From assembly GCF_016806835.2 (NCBI RefSeq), contig NZ_CP086111.1, positions 2,305,001 to 2,369,000 on the forward strand: a stretch of 64,000 nt of DNA. Reading direction: 5' to 3'. This DNA comes from Skermanella rosea (GTDB lineage Bacteria; Pseudomonadota; Alphaproteobacteria; Azospirillales; Azospirillaceae). A program made the position numbers and the translations under genes. Shown one piece after another: positions 11,590 to 24,548 of this stretch. Under the pieces are notes generated by a model. That model worked only from the letters and a program-made list of their open reading frames with translations, had not been told where the DNA came from and made no database searches. How positions within the stretch are numbered: position 1 is the stretch's first letter; every line of letters begins with the position of its first letter.

Positions 11590-12855
11590 ATGACCAAGTC
11601 CACCGGCGGCGATTCGAAGAATACCCTCTACTGCTCCTTCTGCGGAAAGAGCCAGCATGAGGTGCGCAAGCTGATTGCCGGCCCGACGGTGTTCATCTGC
11701 GATGAATGCGTCGAACTATGCATGGACATCATCCGCGAAGAGAACAAGACGACGCTGGTGAAGTCCCGTGACGGGGTGCCGACTCCGCGCGACATACATG
11801 CCGTGCTGGACGACTATGTGATCGGCCAGGATCACGCGAAGAGGGTTCTGTCGGTCGCGGTGCACAACCACTACAAGCGACTGGCCCACGGCACCAAGCA
11901 CAACGACGTCGAACTGGCGAAATCCAACATCCTCCTGATCGGCCCGACCGGGTGCGGCAAGACGCTGCTGGCCCAGACGCTGGCCCGGATCATCGACGTG
12001 CCGTTCACCATGGCGGACGCCACGACCCTGACCGAGGCGGGATATGTCGGCGAGGACGTCGAGAACATCATCCTGAAGCTGCTGCAGGCCGCCGACTACA
12101 ATGTCGAGCGAGCGCAGCGCGGCATCGTCTATATCGACGAGGTCGACAAGATCAGCCGCAAGTCCGACAACCCGTCGATCACCCGCGACGTCTCCGGCGA
12201 GGGCGTGCAGCAGGCACTGCTTAAGATCATGGAAGGGACGGTCGCCTCCGTGCCGCCCCAGGGTGGCCGGAAGCATCCCCAGCAGGAGTTCCTGCAGGTC
12301 GACACCACCAACATCCTGTTCATCTGCGGCGGCGCCTTCGCCGGCCTCGAGAAGATCATCGCCCAGCGCGGGCGCGGCACCTCGATCGGCTTCGGGGCGG
12401 ACGTGCGGGGACCGGACGAGCGCCAGACCGGTGCGATCCTGCGGGACGTCGAACCGGAGGACCTGCTGAAATTCGGCCTGATCCCCGAATTCGTCGGCCG
12501 GCTGCCGGTGGTCGCGACCCTGTCCGACCTGGACGAGGCGGCGCTGATGGAGATCCTCACCAAGCCTAAGAACGCCCTGGTGAAGCAGTACCAGAGGCTG
12601 TTCGAGATGGAGGATGTCCGGCTGGAGTTCGCCGACGAAGCGTTGAAGGGCATCGCCAACAAGGCCATCGCGCGGAAGACCGGCGCCCGCGGACTGCGCT
12701 CGATCATGGAAGGCATCCTGCTGGATCCCATGTTCGAGCTGCCCGGGCTCCAGGGCGTGGAGGAGATCATGATCAACAAGGAAGTTGTCGAGGGACGGTC
12801 CAAGCCTCTCTACATCTATTCCGACAGGCGCGGCGACCTGGCGCCCGGAGCGTGA
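11590..12855 (+). CDS. clpX: ATP-dependent Clp protease ATP-binding subunit ClpX
   Basis: A 421-residue AAA+ unfoldase that feeds tagged proteins to ClpP. The N-terminal zinc-binding domain has Cys15, Cys18, Cys37 and Cys40. The AAA+ module carries Walker A GPTGCGKT and Walker [22 protein letters not shown] is the IGF loop that docks on ClpP. The C-terminal small domain includes [23 protein letters not shown]. Walker A has Cys where Ser is common, a tolerated change. Length and order are normal. Confidence 0.98.
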   Translation: MTKSTGGDSKNTLYCSFCGKSQHEVRKLIAGPTVFICDECVELCMDIIREENKTTLVKSRDGVPTPRDIHAVLDDYVIGQDHAKRVLSVAVHNHYKRLAHGTKHNDVELAKSNILLIGPTGCGKTLLAQTLARIIDVPFTMADATTLTEAGYVGEDVENIILKLLQAADYNVERAQRGIVYIDEVDKISRKSDNPSITRDVSGEGVQQALLKIMEGTVASVPPQGGRKHPQQEFLQVDTTNILFICGGAFAGLEKIIAQRGRGTSIGFGADVRGPDERQTGAILRDVEPEDLLKFGLIPEFVGRLPVVATLSDLDEAALMEILTKPKNALVKQYQRLFEMEDVRLEFADEALKGIANKAIARKTGARGLRSIMEGILLDPMFELPGLQGVEEIMINKEVVEGRSKPLYIYSDRRGDLAPGA

Positions 12856-12887
12856 GTTCCCGTGCCGCTCCTTCGAGGTGTCAAGAC

Positions 12888-12918
12888 CTTGAAGGGGCGG
12901 CCTGTCTGGACCACGTTA
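12888..12918 (+). promoter_or_regulatory. Possible heat-shock (sigma-32-like) promoter of lon
   Basis: CTTGAA is followed 17 bp later by CCACGTTA, about 95 nt before the lon ATG. The -35 half resembles sigma-32 promoters; the -10 half is weak. It overlaps a hairpin (CCGCTCCTTC with GAAGGGGCGG, about 12865-12900) that could end the clpX message. lon is a heat-shock gene in many proteobacteria, which is why the pair is noted. Confidence 0.28.
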
Positions 12919-13012
12919 GGATCAAGCCGCCACCTGTCCTTACGCCCACCAGGGGTGAGACTCCTTTCAGGCCCATATCGGGCTGACGGCCTTCACACGA
13001 GAGGCGCACCAT

Positions 13013-15421
13013 ATGTTTGAAATCCCCCGTGGAGCTTTGTACCCGGTCCTGCCGCTGAGGGACATCGTCGTCTTTCCGCACATGATCGTGCCGCTGTTCG
13101 TAGGGCGCGAGAAGTCCGTGCGGGCGCTGGAAGACGTGATGAAGGACGACAAGCAGATCCTGCTGGTCACCCAGAAGAACGCGGCCCAGGACGATCCTTC
13201 CCCGGCGGACATCTACTCCGTCGGTACCGTCGGTACGGTGCTCCAACTGCTGAAGCTTCCGGACGGCACCGTCAAGGTGCTGGTCGAGGGCGGCCAGCGG
13301 GCGTCGATCACCAAGTTTTCCGAGAACGACGATTTCTTCCAGGCACATGCCGAACTGATCGACGAAAAGGCCGGCGAGGCCCAGGAGCTCGAAGCCCTGT
13401 CCCGCGCCGTCGTCTCGCAGTTCGAGCAGTACATCAAGCTCAACAAGAAGATTCCGCCCGAGGTCCTGGTCTCGATCAACCAGATCGACGAGGCCGGCAA
13501 GCTGGCCGATACGGTCGCCTCGCATCTGGCGCTGAAGATACCCGAGAAGCAGCAGCTGCTGGAGACCGCCACGGTCGGCGAGCGGCTGGAGCGGGTCTAC
13601 GCCTTCATGGAAGGCGAGATCGGCGTCCTTCAAGTCGAGAAGCGCATCCGGAACCGCGTCAAGCGGCAGATGGAGAAGACCCAGCGCGAGTACTACCTGA
13701 ACGAGCAGCTGAAGGCCATCCAGAAGGAGCTGGGCGAGTCGGAGGACGGTCGCGACGAGGTCGCTGAGCTGGAAGACCGGATCAACAAGACCCGCCTGTC
13801 CAAGGACGCGCGCGAGAAGGCGCTGGCCGAGCTGAAGAAGCTGCGGTCCATGAGCCCGATGTCGGCCGAGGCGACGGTCGTCCGCAACTACCTGGACTGG
13901 ATCGTCAGCATTCCCTGGAAGAAGCGCACGAAGATCAAGCGCGACATCAAGCTGGCCGAGAGCGTGCTGAACGCCGACCATTTCGGCCTGGAGAAGGTCA
14001 AGGAGCGCATCCTCGAGTACCTCGCCGTCCAGCAGCGCATGACCAAGGTCAAGGGTCCGATCCTGTGCCTGGTCGGCCCGCCCGGCGTCGGCAAGACCTC
14101 GCTCGGCAAGTCGATCGCCAAGGCCACCGGTCGCAACTTCGTCCGCATGTCGCTGGGCGGAGTCCGTGACGAGGCCGAGGTCCGCGGCCACCGCAGGACC
14201 TATATCGGCTCGATGCCCGGCAAGGTCATCCAGGGCATGAAGAAGGCGAAGTCGTCCAACCCGCTGTTCCTGCTGGACGAGGTAGACAAGCTCGGCTCCG
14301 ACTGGCGCGGCGATCCGTCGTCGGCCCTGCTCGAGGTGCTCGATCCGGAGCAGAACGGCACCTTCGCCGACCATTACCTGGAGGTCGACTACGACCTGTC
14401 GGACGTGATGTTCGTCTGCACGGCCAACACGCTGCGCATGCCGCAGCCGCTGCTTGACCGCATGGAGATCATCCGCGTCGCCGGCTACACCGAGGACGAG
14501 AAGGTCGAGATCGCCAAGCGCCACCTGCTGGAGAAGCAGCTCAAGTCGCACGGCCTGAAGAAAGGTGAGTTCACCGTTTCCGACGACGCCCTGCGCGACC
14601 TGATCCGCTACTACACCCGGGAGGCCGGCGTCCGCAGCCTGGAACGCGAGATCGCCAACCTTGCCCGGAAGGCGATCAAGGAGATCCTGATGAAGGGTCT
14701 CGACAAGGTCCAGATCAACCGCCGCAACCTCGACAAGTATGCCGGCGTCCGCAAGTTCCGCTACGGCGAAGCGGAGCTGGAGGATCTGGTCGGCGTCACC
14801 ACCGGCTTGGCCTGGACCGAGGTCGGCGGCGAATTGCTGTCGATCGAGGCGGTCATGCTGCCCGGCAAGGGCAAGGTGACGACCACCGGCAAGCTCGGCG
14901 ACGTGATGAAGGAATCGGTCCAGGCGGCCGAGAGTTACGTCAAGTCGCGGGCCGCCGTGTTCGGCATCCGGCCCGACCTGTTCGGCAAGAAGGACATCCA
15001 CGTCCACGTTCCGGAGGGGGCGACTCCGAAGGACGGTCCGTCCGCCGGCGTCGCCATGGTGACTTCGATCGTGTCGGTGCTGACCGGCATCCCTGTCCGC
15101 AAGGATGTCGCCATGACCGGCGAGATCACCCTGCGTGGCCGGGTCCTGCCGATCGGCGGGCTGAAGGAGAAGCTTCTGGCGGCCCTGCGTGGCGGCCTCA
15201 AGACCGTCCTGATTCCCAAGGACAACGAGAAGGACCTCGCGGAGATCCCCGACAACGTCAAGAAGGGGCTGCGAATCATCCCGGTGTCCATGGGTGACGA
15301 GGTGCTCCAGCATGCCTTGACCCAGCCGCTCGTGCCGATCGAGTGGAGCGAACCGTCGGAGGAGGCCCAGGTAACCCCTCCGGGTGGTGATACCGACCGC
15401 GAGGAAGTAATTCGGCATTGA
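13013..15421 (+). CDS. lon: ATP-dependent protease Lon
   Basis: The 802-residue protease combines an N-terminal substrate-binding domain (about 10-205), a AAA+ domain with Walker [10 protein letters not shown], and a C-terminal Ser-Lys protease domain. The catalytic dyad is Ser677 (in [11 protein letters not shown]) and Lys720 (in GGLKEKLL), 43 residues apart as in E. coli Lon. It degrades misfolded and regulatory proteins in the cytoplasm. It sits between clpX and the HU gene, the same order as in E. coli and many alphaproteobacteria. Confidence 0.98.
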   Translation: MFEIPRGALYPVLPLRDIVVFPHMIVPLFVGREKSVRALEDVMKDDKQILLVTQKNAAQDDPSPADIYSVGTVGTVLQLLKLPDGTVKVLVEGGQRASITKFSENDDFFQAHAELIDEKAGEAQELEALSRAVVSQFEQYIKLNKKIPPEVLVSINQIDEAGKLADTVASHLALKIPEKQQLLETATVGERLERVYAFMEGEIGVLQVEKRIRNRVKRQMEKTQREYYLNEQLKAIQKELGESEDGRDEVAELEDRINKTRLSKDAREKALAELKKLRSMSPMSAEATVVRNYLDWIVSIPWKKRTKIKRDIKLAESVLNADHFGLEKVKERILEYLAVQQRMTKVKGPILCLVGPPGVGKTSLGKSIAKATGRNFVRMSLGGVRDEAEVRGHRRTYIGSMPGKVIQGMKKAKSSNPLFLLDEVDKLGSDWRGDPSSALLEVLDPEQNGTFADHYLEVDYDLSDVMFVCTANTLRMPQPLLDRMEIIRVAGYTEDEKVEIAKRHLLEKQLKSHGLKKGEFTVSDDALRDLIRYYTREAGVRSLEREIANLARKAIKEILMKGLDKVQINRRNLDKYAGVRKFRYGEAELEDLVGVTTGLAWTEVGGELLSIEAVMLPGKGKVTTTGKLGDVMKESVQAAESYVKSRAAVFGIRPDLFGKKDIHVHVPEGATPKDGPSAGVAMVTSIVSVLTGIPVRKDVAMTGEITLRGRVLPIGGLKEKLLAALRGGLKTVLIPKDNEKDLAEIPDNVKKGLRIIPVSMGDEVLQHALTQPLVPIEWSEPSEEAQVTPPGGDTDREEVIRH

Positions 15422-15454
15422 GATCGGCCGCGGAAACCGCCTAAATTCCCTGCG

Positions 15455-15490
15455 CCGCTGCGGCCCCTCCGACCATGGGGGCCGTAGCGG
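15455..15490 (+). terminator. Probable terminator of lon
   Basis: CCGCTGCGGCCCC (15455-15467) pairs with 15478-15490 in a 13-bp stem with one G-U pair, 33 nt after the lon stop. The T-rich stretch comes only about a dozen bases later, so termination may be partial. Confidence 0.45.
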
Positions 15491-15517
15491 ACCCAGCAGA
15501 CATTTTCCGCGCGAGGG

Positions 15518-15546
15518 TTGAGCCGGGGGGTTCAATGCTTTGTTTA
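15518..15546 (+). promoter_or_regulatory. Promoter candidate for hup
   Basis: TTGAGC, 17 bp and TGTTTA lie just before the HU gene, giving a leader of about 20 nt. The -10 match is weak. Confidence 0.32.
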
Positions 15547-15572
15547 GGCGGTTTTCAACGGGGGGCTCACCA

Positions 15573-15845
15573 GTGAACAAGAATGATCTCGTCGCGCTTG
15601 TGGCGGACGCGGCCAGCCTGTCCAAGGCGGACGCGACCAAGGCGGTCGACGCCGTTTTCGATGGCATCATCAGCACGCTCAAGAAGGGCGAGGAAGTGCG
15701 ACTCGTCGGCTTCGGCACCTTCGCCGTTTCCGAGCGCGCGGCATCCGAGGGGCGCAACCCGCGGACCGGCGAGAAGATCGACATTCCGGCTTCCAAGCAG
15801 CCGAAGTTCAAGCCCGGCAAGACCCTGAAGGACGCCTTGAACTGA
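15573..15845 (+). CDS. hup: DNA-binding protein HU
   Basis: A 90-residue nucleoid protein of the HU/IHF family that bends and compacts DNA as a dimer. The DNA-binding arm signature GRNPRTGEKIDIPASKQPKF is complete. I chose the GTG at 15573 because HU proteins begin MNKNDLVA; the frame is open 11 codons further but without family similarity. A GGGG ribosome site lies just upstream. It is a single gene after lon, followed by a strong hairpin. Confidence 0.96.
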   Translation: MNKNDLVALVADAASLSKADATKAVDAVFDGIISTLKKGEEVRLVGFGTFAVSERAASEGRNPRTGEKIDIPASKQPKFKPGKTLKDALN

Positions 15846-15907
15846 GGCGTCCCATACGGACAGCCTGACGGCGGACGGCGCCGACGGCATTCGTCCCGAG
15901 CGGCACG

Positions 15908-15937
15908 AGCCCGCGACCGCATCGCCGGTCGCGGGCT
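15908..15937 (+). terminator. Terminator of hup
   Basis: A perfect 12-bp stem AGCCCGCGACCG/CGGTCGCGGGCT with a 6-nt loop, 62 nt after the stop. The following stretch is only moderately T-rich. Confidence 0.65.
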
Positions 15938-16002
15938 TGTGCGTTCCGGTTCCAGTTGCTAGAAGGACCTCACCCGGTGCGGCGACTGCCGGCCGGGCGG
16001 AA

Positions 16003-16077
16003 GGGCGATTAGCTCAGCGGTAGAGCGTCTCGTTTACACCGAGAGGGTCGGCGGTTCGAACCCGTCATCGCCCACCA
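16003..16077 (+). tRNA. tRNA-Val (TAC)
   Basis: A 75-nt cloverleaf. Acceptor GGGCGAT (16003-16009) pairs with ATCGCCC (16067-16073), the anticodon arm TCTCG-TTTACAC-CGAGA carries TAC, the T-loop is TTCGAAC, and ACCA is encoded at the end. Confidence 0.96.
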
Positions 16078-16255
16078 TTCCCACTCCTTCCCTCGTCGTC
16101 ATCCGGCCCTGCATCGACCACGGGGTCCGTCCCGAGGTGCGGTCTAATGGCGCACCCGATCCGGCCGGCGGCACGAAGGGAAGGGGACCCGATTGCAAAC
16201 CGACCCGTCTGGCAACCTTTTTGGACGCGGATGACTGATTGATGTCGTTCAGCCA

Positions 16256-16284
16256 TTGACAGCGGCGGGGCCGTGTCGTACTTA
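16256..16284 (+). promoter_or_regulatory. Promoter candidate for tRNA-Asp
   Basis: A perfect -35 TTGACA is followed after 17 bp by TACTTA, placing the start within about 10 nt of the tRNA. The -10 is poor but the -35 and spacing are good. The 220 nt between the two tRNAs otherwise hold nothing recognisable. Confidence 0.5.
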
Positions 16285-16298
16285 GCGCCCACCACGAC

Positions 16299-16375
<77 letters not shown>

Positions 16376-16459
16376 TTTTCCCTAAAAAATCTAAGCAGTA
16401 TCAATCGTTCAGCGAAAGCTGCGACGCGTTTTGCGCGTGCGGAATTTCGCCTAATTGTC

Positions 16460-16488
16460 TTTCCTTGGACTCCCTTTCAGCCTATATT
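16460..16488 (+). promoter_or_regulatory. Weak promoter candidate for the nuo operon
   Basis: TATATT (5/6 match) at 16483-16488 is preceded at 17 bp by TTTCCT, a poor -35. It lies 114 nt upstream of nuoA. No other candidate in the 226-nt spacer is better. Confidence 0.3.
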
Positions 16489-16601
16489 CGCCCCTGCCCG
16501 ACGGGTCGGGTAACCAATTGAAAAGCTGCCAAGCTGGCTCCGAGTCGGCCCCTATGCGCCGGGCTCGCCACGCTGAAAGGCAGTCCACTGCGAGGAGCGT
16601 T

Positions 16602-16970
16602 ATGGCCAATCCCCTGGTCGTCGAATACCTGCCCATCCTGATCTTCCTTGGGATTGCGGTGGTCATCGCAGGTGCCGCCGTCGCCGCATCCTTCCTGGTC
16701 GCGTCCCAGAAGCCGGACAGCGAGAAGGTCTCCGCCTACGAATGCGGTTTCGAGCCCTTCGATGACGCCCGCAGCAAGTTCGATGTGCGGTTCTATCTGG
16801 TCGCCATTCTGTTCATCATCTTCGACCTGGAAGTTGCGTTTTTGTTCCCATGGGCCATATCACTTGGTGACATCGGAATGTTTGGTTTCTGGTCGATGGT
16901 CGTGTTCCTTGGCGTACTGACCATCGGCTTCATCTATGAATGGAAGAAAGGAGCGCTGGAATGGGAGTGA
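16602..16970 (+). CDS. nuoA: NADH-quinone oxidoreductase subunit A
   Basis: A 122-residue membrane subunit of complex I with three transmembrane helices (about 10-32, 65-88 and 94-113). The conserved loop [10 protein letters not shown]...[20 protein letters not shown] is the quinone-site loop typical of NuoA/ND3. ATG 16602 follows a GAGGAGCG ribosome site. Its stop overlaps the nuoB start by 10 nt. First gene of a 14-gene nuo operon. Confidence 0.97.
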   Translation: MANPLVVEYLPILIFLGIAVVIAGAAVAASFLVASQKPDSEKVSAYECGFEPFDDARSKFDVRFYLVAILFIIFDLEVAFLFPWAISLGDIGMFGFWSMVVFLGVLTIGFIYEWKKGALEWE

Positions 16971-17578
16971 CTTCCAACCAGCCGTCCGCCGGCCAGACCA
17001 TCCTGGGCCAACCCGGGCTCGGGCAGCCGTCCCAGGGCCTGATCCTGCCGGGCCGGGGGGCGCCGCTGGCGCCGGGCGCCGACCAGGACGCCTATCTCAA
17101 GACCGTCACGGACGAACTGCAGGACAAGGGCTTCATCGTCGCCAAGTTCGACGCCCTGCTCGACTGGGCGCGTACCGGCTCCCTGTGGCCCATGACCTTC
17201 GGTCTGGCTTGCTGCGCCGTGGAGATGATCCACGCCTACATGAGCCGCTACGACCTCGACCGGTTCGGCGTCATTCCGCGCCCGAGCCCGCGTCAGAGCG
17301 ACGTCATGATCGTCGCCGGCACCCTGTGCAACAAGATGGCGCCGGCGCTGCGCAAGGTCTATGACCAGATGGCGGAGCCCCGGTGGGTGATCTCCATGGG
17401 GTCGTGCGCCAACGGCGGCGGCTATTACCACTACTCCTACTCGGTGGTGCGCGGCTGCGACCGGATCGTTCCGGTCGATATCTACGTTCCCGGTTGCCCG
17501 CCGACTGCGGAAGCCCTGGTCTACGGGATTCTGCAACTCCAGAAGAAGATCAAGCGCGGCAATCGCATCGCGCGTTAA
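16961..17578 (+). CDS. nuoB: NADH-quinone oxidoreductase subunit B
   Basis: The 205-residue subunit holds cluster N2, the last iron-sulfur centre before quinone. The four ligands are visible: Cys84 and Cys85 (adjacent, in ACCAVEM), Cys149 (MGSCANGGG) and Cys179 (PGCPPT). The first 40 residues are a Gly/Pro-rich extension not found in E. coli NuoB. The chosen ATG overlaps the nuoA stop; another ATG seven codons upstream is possible. Confidence 0.96.
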   Translation: MGVTSNQPSAGQTILGQPGLGQPSQGLILPGRGAPLAPGADQDAYLKTVTDELQDKGFIVAKFDALLDWARTGSLWPMTFGLACCAVEMIHAYMSRYDLDRFGVIPRPSPRQSDVMIVAGTLCNKMAPALRKVYDQMAEPRWVISMGSCANGGGYYHYSYSVVRGCDRIVPVDIYVPGCPPTAEALVYGILQLQKKIKRGNRIAR

Positions 17579-17596
17579 TAAAGGCAGTCCCGGATC

Positions 17597-18238
17597 ATGA
17601 GCGACCAAGCGCTTCAGGAACTGAGCGATCACCTCCAGGCGCGCCTGGCGGACGTCATACTGTCCGCCGGCATCGAGCTGGGCGAATTGATCATCAAGGT
17701 GCAACGCCAGTCGATCGTGCGCGTCATGACGTTCCTGCGCGACGACACCAGCTGCCAGTTCAAGCAGCTGATCGACCTCTGCGGGGCGGATTATCCCTCG
17801 CGCGAAGAGCGCTTCGAGGTGGTCTACAATCTGCTCAGCCTGAAGCACAATCTCCGCATCCGGGTGAAGGTGACGACCGATGAGGACACGCCCGTCCCGT
17901 CCATCTCGGAAGTGTTCAGTGCCGCTCCCTGGTTCGAGCGCGAGGCCTGGGACCTGTACGGCATCTTCTTCTCGGATCACCCCGACCTGAGGAGGATCCT
18001 CACGGACTACGGGTTCGAGGGGCATCCCCTGCGCAAGGACTTCCCGCTGACGGGCTACGTCGAGCTGCGCTATGACGACGAGCAGAAGCGGGTCGTCTAC
18101 GAGCCGGTCAAGCTGACCCAGGATTTCCGATCCTTCGATTTCCTCAGCCCGTGGGAGGGCATGACCAATGTCATGCTGCCGGGCGACGAGAAGGCTGAGG
18201 CGCCCACCGGCGCCGCCCAGCCGGGGAGCAACAAGTAA
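17597..18238 (+). CDS. nuoC: NADH-quinone oxidoreductase subunit C
   Basis: A 213-residue peripheral-arm subunit (30-kDa type) without cofactors that contacts NuoD and NuoB. The family signature [20 protein letters not shown] is present around residues 113-132. It is separate from nuoD, as in mitochondria and alphaproteobacteria, not fused as in E. coli. The stop shares one base with the nuoD ATG. Confidence 0.97.
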   Translation: MSDQALQELSDHLQARLADVILSAGIELGELIIKVQRQSIVRVMTFLRDDTSCQFKQLIDLCGADYPSREERFEVVYNLLSLKHNLRIRVKVTTDEDTPVPSISEVFSAAPWFEREAWDLYGIFFSDHPDLRRILTDYGFEGHPLRKDFPLTGYVELRYDDEQKRVVYEPVKLTQDFRSFDFLSPWEGMTNVMLPGDEKAEAPTGAAQPGSNK

Positions 18239-19434
18239 TGGCGACCGCGACCACCACCGCCGAGTCGAAGATCAAGCCGTTCACCATGAATTTCGGGCCG
18301 CAGCACCCTGCGGCCCACGGGGTGCTGCGCCTCGTGCTGGAGATGGACGGCGAGGTCGTCGAGCGTGCCGATCCCCATATCGGGCTGCTTCACCGCGGTA
18401 CGGAAAAGCTGATCGAATACAAGACCTATCTCCAGGCGACGCCCTATTTCGACCGCCTCGACTATGTCTCGCCCATGTGCCAGGAGCATGCCTTCGCCCT
18501 GGGCGTCGAGAAGCTGCTTCGCATAGCGCCGCCGCCGCGCGCCCAGTATATCCGGGTGATGTTCAGCGAGATCACCCGGATCCTGAACCACCTGCTCAAC
18601 ATCACCACCTACGCGCTCGACGTCGGCGCCATCACGCCGTCGCTCTGGGGCTTCGAGGAGCGCGAAAAGCTGATGGAGTTCTATGAGCGGGTGAGTGGCG
18701 CCCGGCTCCACGCCAACTATTTCCGTCCCGGCGGAGTCGCCTTCGACCTGCCGGCCGGCCTGGCCGAGGACATCTGGGAATATACCGAGCGCTTCCCGAA
18801 GTTCATGGACGACCTGGAAGGCCTGCTGTCGGAGAACCGCATCTTCAAGCAGCGGACCGTCGACATCGGCATCGTCAGCGAGCAGGAAGCGTTGGACTGG
18901 GGCTTCACCGGCCCGATGCTGCGCGCCTCGAACGTCGCCTGGGACCTGCGCAAGGCGCAGCCCTATGACGTCTACGACCAGATGGAGTTCGACGTTCCGG
19001 TCGGCCTGACAGGAGACTGCTACGCCCGCTATCTCGTCCGCATGGAGGAGATGCGCGAGTCGAACAAGATCATGCGCCAGTGCCTCGAGAAGCTGCCGGA
19101 CGGCCCGGTGAAGGTGCAGGACCACAAGATCGCTCCGCCGCGCCGCGGCGAAATGAAGCGGTCGATGGAAGCCCTCATCCATCACTTCAAGCTCTATACC
19201 GAGGGCTACCACGTGCCCGCCGGCGAGACCTACACCGCGGTCGAGGCGCCCAAGGGAGAGTTCGGGGTCTATCTGGTGTCCGACGGAACCAACAAACCGT
19301 ATCGCTGCAAGATCCGCGCGCCCGGCTTCGCCCACCTCCAGGGCCTCGACTTCATGTCGAAAGGCCACATGCTGGCGGACACGGTGGCGATCATCGGGTC
19401 CATGGATGTCGTGTTCGGAGAAATCGATCGATGA
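18238..19434 (+). CDS. nuoD: NADH-quinone oxidoreductase subunit D
   Basis: A 398-residue 49-kDa-type subunit that forms the quinone-reduction chamber with NuoB. Recognisable motifs are [14 protein letters not shown] near the N-terminus (His residues line the quinone site), [17 protein letters not shown], and the C-terminal [15 protein letters not shown]. The terminal Asp-Arg end is conserved in the family. It overlaps nuoE by ATGA. Confidence 0.98.
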   Translation: MATATTTAESKIKPFTMNFGPQHPAAHGVLRLVLEMDGEVVERADPHIGLLHRGTEKLIEYKTYLQATPYFDRLDYVSPMCQEHAFALGVEKLLRIAPPPRAQYIRVMFSEITRILNHLLNITTYALDVGAITPSLWGFEEREKLMEFYERVSGARLHANYFRPGGVAFDLPAGLAEDIWEYTERFPKFMDDLEGLLSENRIFKQRTVDIGIVSEQEALDWGFTGPMLRASNVAWDLRKAQPYDVYDQMEFDVPVGLTGDCYARYLVRMEEMRESNKIMRQCLEKLPDGPVKVQDHKIAPPRRGEMKRSMEALIHHFKLYTEGYHVPAGETYTAVEAPKGEFGVYLVSDGTNKPYRCKIRAPGFAHLQGLDFMSKGHMLADTVAIIGSMDVVFGEIDR

Positions 19435-20081
19435 GCGCAAACGGAACGGCGCCCGCAGGGCCGAAGGATTTCGCCTTCACAGCGGAGAACCTGGAACGCG
19501 CCAAGCACATCATCGCGAAGTATCCGCCCGGCAAGCAGGCCAGCGCGGTGATGCCCCTGCTCGATCTGGCACAGCGCCAGAACGACAACTGGCTGCCGCG
19601 CGCCGCCATGGACTACATCGCCGACATGCTGAGCATGCCGCGCATCCGGGTGTACGAGGTGGCCACCTTCTACACCATGTACAATCTAAAGCCCGTCGGT
19701 AAGCACTTCGTGCAGGTCTGCACCACCACGCCGTGCTGGCTGCGCGGGTCGGACGATGTCGTCAAGGCGTGCGAGCGCAAGCTCGGCATCGGGCTGGGCG
19801 AGACCACGCCGGACGGCCAGTTCACCGTGATCGAGGTCGAGTGCCTGGGCGCCTGCGTGAATGCGCCGATGGTCCAGATCAACGACGATTACTACGAGGA
19901 TCTGGACGCCGCCAGCACGGAAGCCCTGCTGGACGCCCTGAAGCGCGGCGAACGGCCCGCACCGGGGCCGGTTTCCGGCCGTCAGACCTCCAGCCCGGCT
20001 GGGGGACCGACGACGTTGAAGGGCAGGGTGCCGCAGGCGCCGTCGGCGACGGCTGCCGATTCCACCCACGGCGATGACTGA
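19431..20081 (+). CDS. nuoE: NADH-quinone oxidoreductase subunit E
   Basis: A 216-residue thioredoxin-fold subunit that binds the 2Fe-2S cluster N1a; ligand cysteines are in [11 protein letters not shown] and [10 protein letters not shown]. It pairs with NuoF in the NADH-oxidising tip. Residues from about 170 onward form a low-complexity Pro/Ala/Ser/Thr tail ([15 protein letters not shown]...) that is longer than in most NuoE proteins and probably disordered. Confidence 0.97.
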   Translation: MSANGTAPAGPKDFAFTAENLERAKHIIAKYPPGKQASAVMPLLDLAQRQNDNWLPRAAMDYIADMLSMPRIRVYEVATFYTMYNLKPVGKHFVQVCTTTPCWLRGSDDVVKACERKLGIGLGETTPDGQFTVIEVECLGACVNAPMVQINDDYYEDLDAASTEALLDALKRGERPAPGPVSGRQTSSPAGGPTTLKGRVPQAPSATAADSTHGDD

Positions 20082-20090
20082 GGGGGCGTG

Positions 20091-21380
<1,290 letters not shown>

Positions 21381-21413
21381 CCCGGCAGCCGAACGTAGCG
21401 ACGAGACACCACT

Positions 21414-23477
21414 ATGCCCAAACTAACGATTGACGGGATCGAGGTCGAGGTCGAGCCGGGTACTTCCGTGCTGCAGGCCTGCGAGCAGATCGGCATCGAA
21501 ATCCCGCGCTTCTGCTACCATGAGCGGCTGTCGGTACCGGCGAACTGCCGCATGTGCCTGGTCGAGATGGAAAAGGCCCCCAAGCCGGTCGCGTCCTGCG
21601 CCATGCCGTGCGGCGAGGGGATGGTCATCAAGACCAACACCGAGCTCGTGCACAAGGCGCGCAAGGGCGTGATGGAGTTCCTGCTGATCAACCATCCGCT
21701 GGACTGCCCGATCTGCGACCAGGGCGGCGAGTGCGATCTGCAGGACCAGGCGATGGGCTACGGGTTCGACCGTTCGCGGTTCCAGGAGAACAAGCGGGCG
21801 GTCAAGGACAAGTACCTGGGGCCGCTGATCAAGACGATCATGACGCGGTGCATCCACTGTACCCGCTGCATCCGCTTCGCGGACGAGATCGCCGGCGTGC
21901 CCGAGCTGGGCGCCACCGGCCGCGGCGAGCACATGGAGGTCGGGACCTACATCGAGCAGGCCATTTCGTCCGAGCTGTCCGGCAACCTGATCGACGTGTG
22001 CCCGGTCGGCGCGCTGACCTCCAAGCCCTATGCCTTCACCACCCGCCCCTGGGAACTGCGCAAGACCGAAACCATCGACGTGATGGATGCGGTCGGCAGC
22101 AACACCCGGGTCGATACCCGCGGTCCCGAGGTGATGCGGCTGACCCCGCGGCTGAACGAGGACGTCAACGAGGAGTGGCTGGCCGACAAGAGCCGCTTCC
22201 ACTACGACGGCCTGAAGCGGCAGCGCCTGGACCGGCCCTATGTCCGCCGTGACGGCAAGCTGCAGCCTGCCACCTGGGCCGAGGCCTTCGCCGCCATCGC
22301 CGAGCGCGTGAAGGGCGTTCCGGGCGAGCGGATCGCCGCCCTGGCCGGCGACCTGTGCGACGCCGAGTCCATGATGGCCCTGAAGGACCTTGTCGAGGGG
22401 CTCGGATCGGCAAACCTCGACTGCCGCCAGGACGGCGCCGCGTTCGACACCTCGGCGCGCGCGGGCTACCTGTTCAACACCACGATCGCCGGCATCGAGA
22501 AGGCCGACGCGATCCTGCTGGTCGGCACCTTCCCGCGCTGGGAAGCGCCGATGGTCAACGCGCGGATCCGCAAGCGCTACCTGATGGGCGGCCTGAAGGT
22601 GGGCGTGGTCGGCGAGCAGCGCGACCTGACCTATCCCTACGCCTACCTGGGCGCCGGTCCGCAGACCCTCCAGGAGATCGCCGAGGGTCGGCACGAGTTC
22701 TGCGACGTGCTGAAGAACGCCAAGCGGCCGATGCTGATCCTCGGCACCGGACCGCTGCGGCGGGCCGACGGTCCGGCGATCCAGGCGCTTGCCCGGCAGG
22801 CGGCCGAGGCCAACAACATGATCCAGGACGGCTGGAACGGCTTCAACGTGCTGCATACCGCGGCGGCACGTGTCGGCGGCCTGGAGATGGGCTTCCTTCC
22901 GGGGCAGGGCGGCAAGGGCACCGCGGACATCCTGGAAGCGGCCACGGCCGGCCAGATCGACGTCGTCTACCTGCTGGGCGCCGACGAGATCGACACGGCC
23001 AAGCTGGGCAACTCCTTCGTGATCTACCAGGGTCATCACGGCGACCGGGGTGCCCATCGCGCCGACGTCATCCTGCCCGGTGCCGCCTATACGGAAAAGA
23101 ACGGCCTGTACGTCAACACCGAGGGCCGGGTCCAGATGGCGCGCATGGCGGTCTTCCCGCTCGGCGAGGCCCGGGAGGACTGGAAGATCCTGCGCGCGCT
23201 CGGCGAGCAACTCGGCGTCCGGCTGCCGTATGACAGCCTGGCCCAGGTCCGCAAGCGGCTTGCCGAGACCAGCCCGACCTTCCGGAACATCGAGGGGCTG
23301 ACGGTCGCCGAGTGGGGACCGTTCGGCCGGCCGGGCCCGGTGGACGCGGCGCCGTTCCGCTGCCCGATAGAAAACTACTACATGACCGACCCGATCAGCC
23401 GCGCCTCGGCCACGATGGCGAAATGCACCGAGACCTTCGTGCTGGCTGGCAACGAGAGGACCGGCACCCATGGCTGA
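21414..23477 (+). CDS. nuoG: NADH-quinone oxidoreductase subunit G
   Basis: The 687-residue 75-kDa-type subunit carries electrons along clusters N1b, N4 and N5. The N-terminal 2Fe-2S ferredoxin domain has Cys34, Cys45 and Cys48. [25 protein letters not shown] and DVCPVGAL supply later ligands. The molybdopterin-oxidoreductase-like body follows. It lacks the extra cysteine set for cluster N7 found in the long E. coli NuoG, as expected for the mitochondrial/alphaproteobacterial form. It overlaps nuoH by 8 nt. Confidence 0.97.
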   Translation: MPKLTIDGIEVEVEPGTSVLQACEQIGIEIPRFCYHERLSVPANCRMCLVEMEKAPKPVASCAMPCGEGMVIKTNTELVHKARKGVMEFLLINHPLDCPICDQGGECDLQDQAMGYGFDRSRFQENKRAVKDKYLGPLIKTIMTRCIHCTRCIRFADEIAGVPELGATGRGEHMEVGTYIEQAISSELSGNLIDVCPVGALTSKPYAFTTRPWELRKTETIDVMDAVGSNTRVDTRGPEVMRLTPRLNEDVNEEWLADKSRFHYDGLKRQRLDRPYVRRDGKLQPATWAEAFAAIAERVKGVPGERIAALAGDLCDAESMMALKDLVEGLGSANLDCRQDGAAFDTSARAGYLFNTTIAGIEKADAILLVGTFPRWEAPMVNARIRKRYLMGGLKVGVVGEQRDLTYPYAYLGAGPQTLQEIAEGRHEFCDVLKNAKRPMLILGTGPLRRADGPAIQALARQAAEANNMIQDGWNGFNVLHTAAARVGGLEMGFLPGQGGKGTADILEAATAGQIDVVYLLGADEIDTAKLGNSFVIYQGHHGDRGAHRADVILPGAAYTEKNGLYVNTEGRVQMARMAVFPLGEAREDWKILRALGEQLGVRLPYDSLAQVRKRLAETSPTFRNIEGLTVAEWGPFGRPGPVDAAPFRCPIENYYMTDPISRASATMAKCTETFVLAGNERTGTHG

Positions 23478-24477
23478 ACTTTGGACCGGCTATGCCTGGC
23501 CGACGATCATCATCGTCCTCCAGATCGTCGCCATCATCATCCCGCTGCTGCTCGGCGTCGCCTACCTGACCTATGCCGAGCGCAAGGTCCTGGCGGCCAT
23601 GCAGCTGCGCCAGGGGCCCAACCTGGTCGGTCCTTTCGGTCTGTTCCAGCCGCTCGCGGACGGGCTCAAGCTGTTCGGCAAGGAGACGGTCATCCCGGCG
23701 GGTGCCAACCGCGTGGTGTTCGTCTTCGCGCCGATGCTGACCTTCCTGCTCAGCCTGATCGCCTGGGCGGTGATCCCGTTCGACACCGGGATGGTGCTGG
23801 CGAACATCAATGTCGGCGTGCTGTACCTGTTCGCGATCTCGTCGCTGGGCGTCTACGGCATCATCATGGCCGGATGGGCGTCGAACTCGAAATACGCCTT
23901 CCTGGGCGGCCTCCGCTCGGCCGCCCAGATGGTGTCCTACGAGGTGTCGATCGGCTTCGTGATCATCACCGTGCTGCTGTGCGTCGGCTCGTTGAACCTG
24001 ACCGACGTGGTCATGGCGCAGAAGACGGTATGGTTCGCGATCCCGCTGCTGCCCATGTTCGTCGTGTTCTTCATTTCGGCCCTGGCCGAGACGAACCGTG
24101 CGCCGTTCGACCTGCCGGAAGGCGAGTCGGAACTTGTCGGCGGTTACAACGTCGAATATTCGGCGATGACCTTCGCCCTGTTCTTCCTGGGCGAGTACGC
24201 GAACATGATCCTCATGAGCGCGATGACGTCGATCCTGTTCCTAGGCGGCTGGCTTCCTCCGCTGGACATCCCGCCGTTCAACTGGATCCCGGGACCCATC
24301 TGGTTTGCGCTCAAGATCGCGTTCGTCCTGTTCGTCTTCCTCTGGGTCCGCGCCACCGTGCCGCGCTACCGCTACGACCAGCTGATGCGGCTGGGCTGGA
24401 AGGTGTTTCTGCCCTTCTCGCTGTTCTGGGTGATCCTGACCGCAGGCGTGCTCGTCGCCTTCGACTGGTTGCCCTAA
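23470..24477 (+). CDS. nuoH: NADH-quinone oxidoreductase subunit H
   Basis: A 335-residue membrane subunit (ND1 family) with about eight transmembrane helices that joins the peripheral arm to the membrane arm and forms the quinone entry. Conserved motifs are [17 protein letters not shown] after the first helix and [17 protein letters not shown], the acidic loop near the E-channel. It starts inside the end of nuoG. Confidence 0.98.
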   Translation: MAELWTGYAWPTIIIVLQIVAIIIPLLLGVAYLTYAERKVLAAMQLRQGPNLVGPFGLFQPLADGLKLFGKETVIPAGANRVVFVFAPMLTFLLSLIAWAVIPFDTGMVLANINVGVLYLFAISSLGVYGIIMAGWASNSKYAFLGGLRSAAQMVSYEVSIGFVIITVLLCVGSLNLTDVVMAQKTVWFAIPLLPMFVVFFISALAETNRAPFDLPEGESELVGGYNVEYSAMTFALFFLGEYANMILMSAMTSILFLGGWLPPLDIPPFNWIPGPIWFALKIAFVLFVFLWVRATVPRYRYDQLMRLGWKVFLPFSLFWVILTAGVLVAFDWLP

Positions 24478-24548
24478 CCCTTGCATGATCTCATGCGCGC
24501 CGCCGAACGGTTCTCGATCCCGGCGCGCATGACAGGAGAACTGAAGAC

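Noticed and set aside
12881-15922. Minus-strand open frame of 1013 codons opposite lon and hup
   Set aside because: Composition-driven antisense frame; lon and hup on the plus strand explain the region completely.
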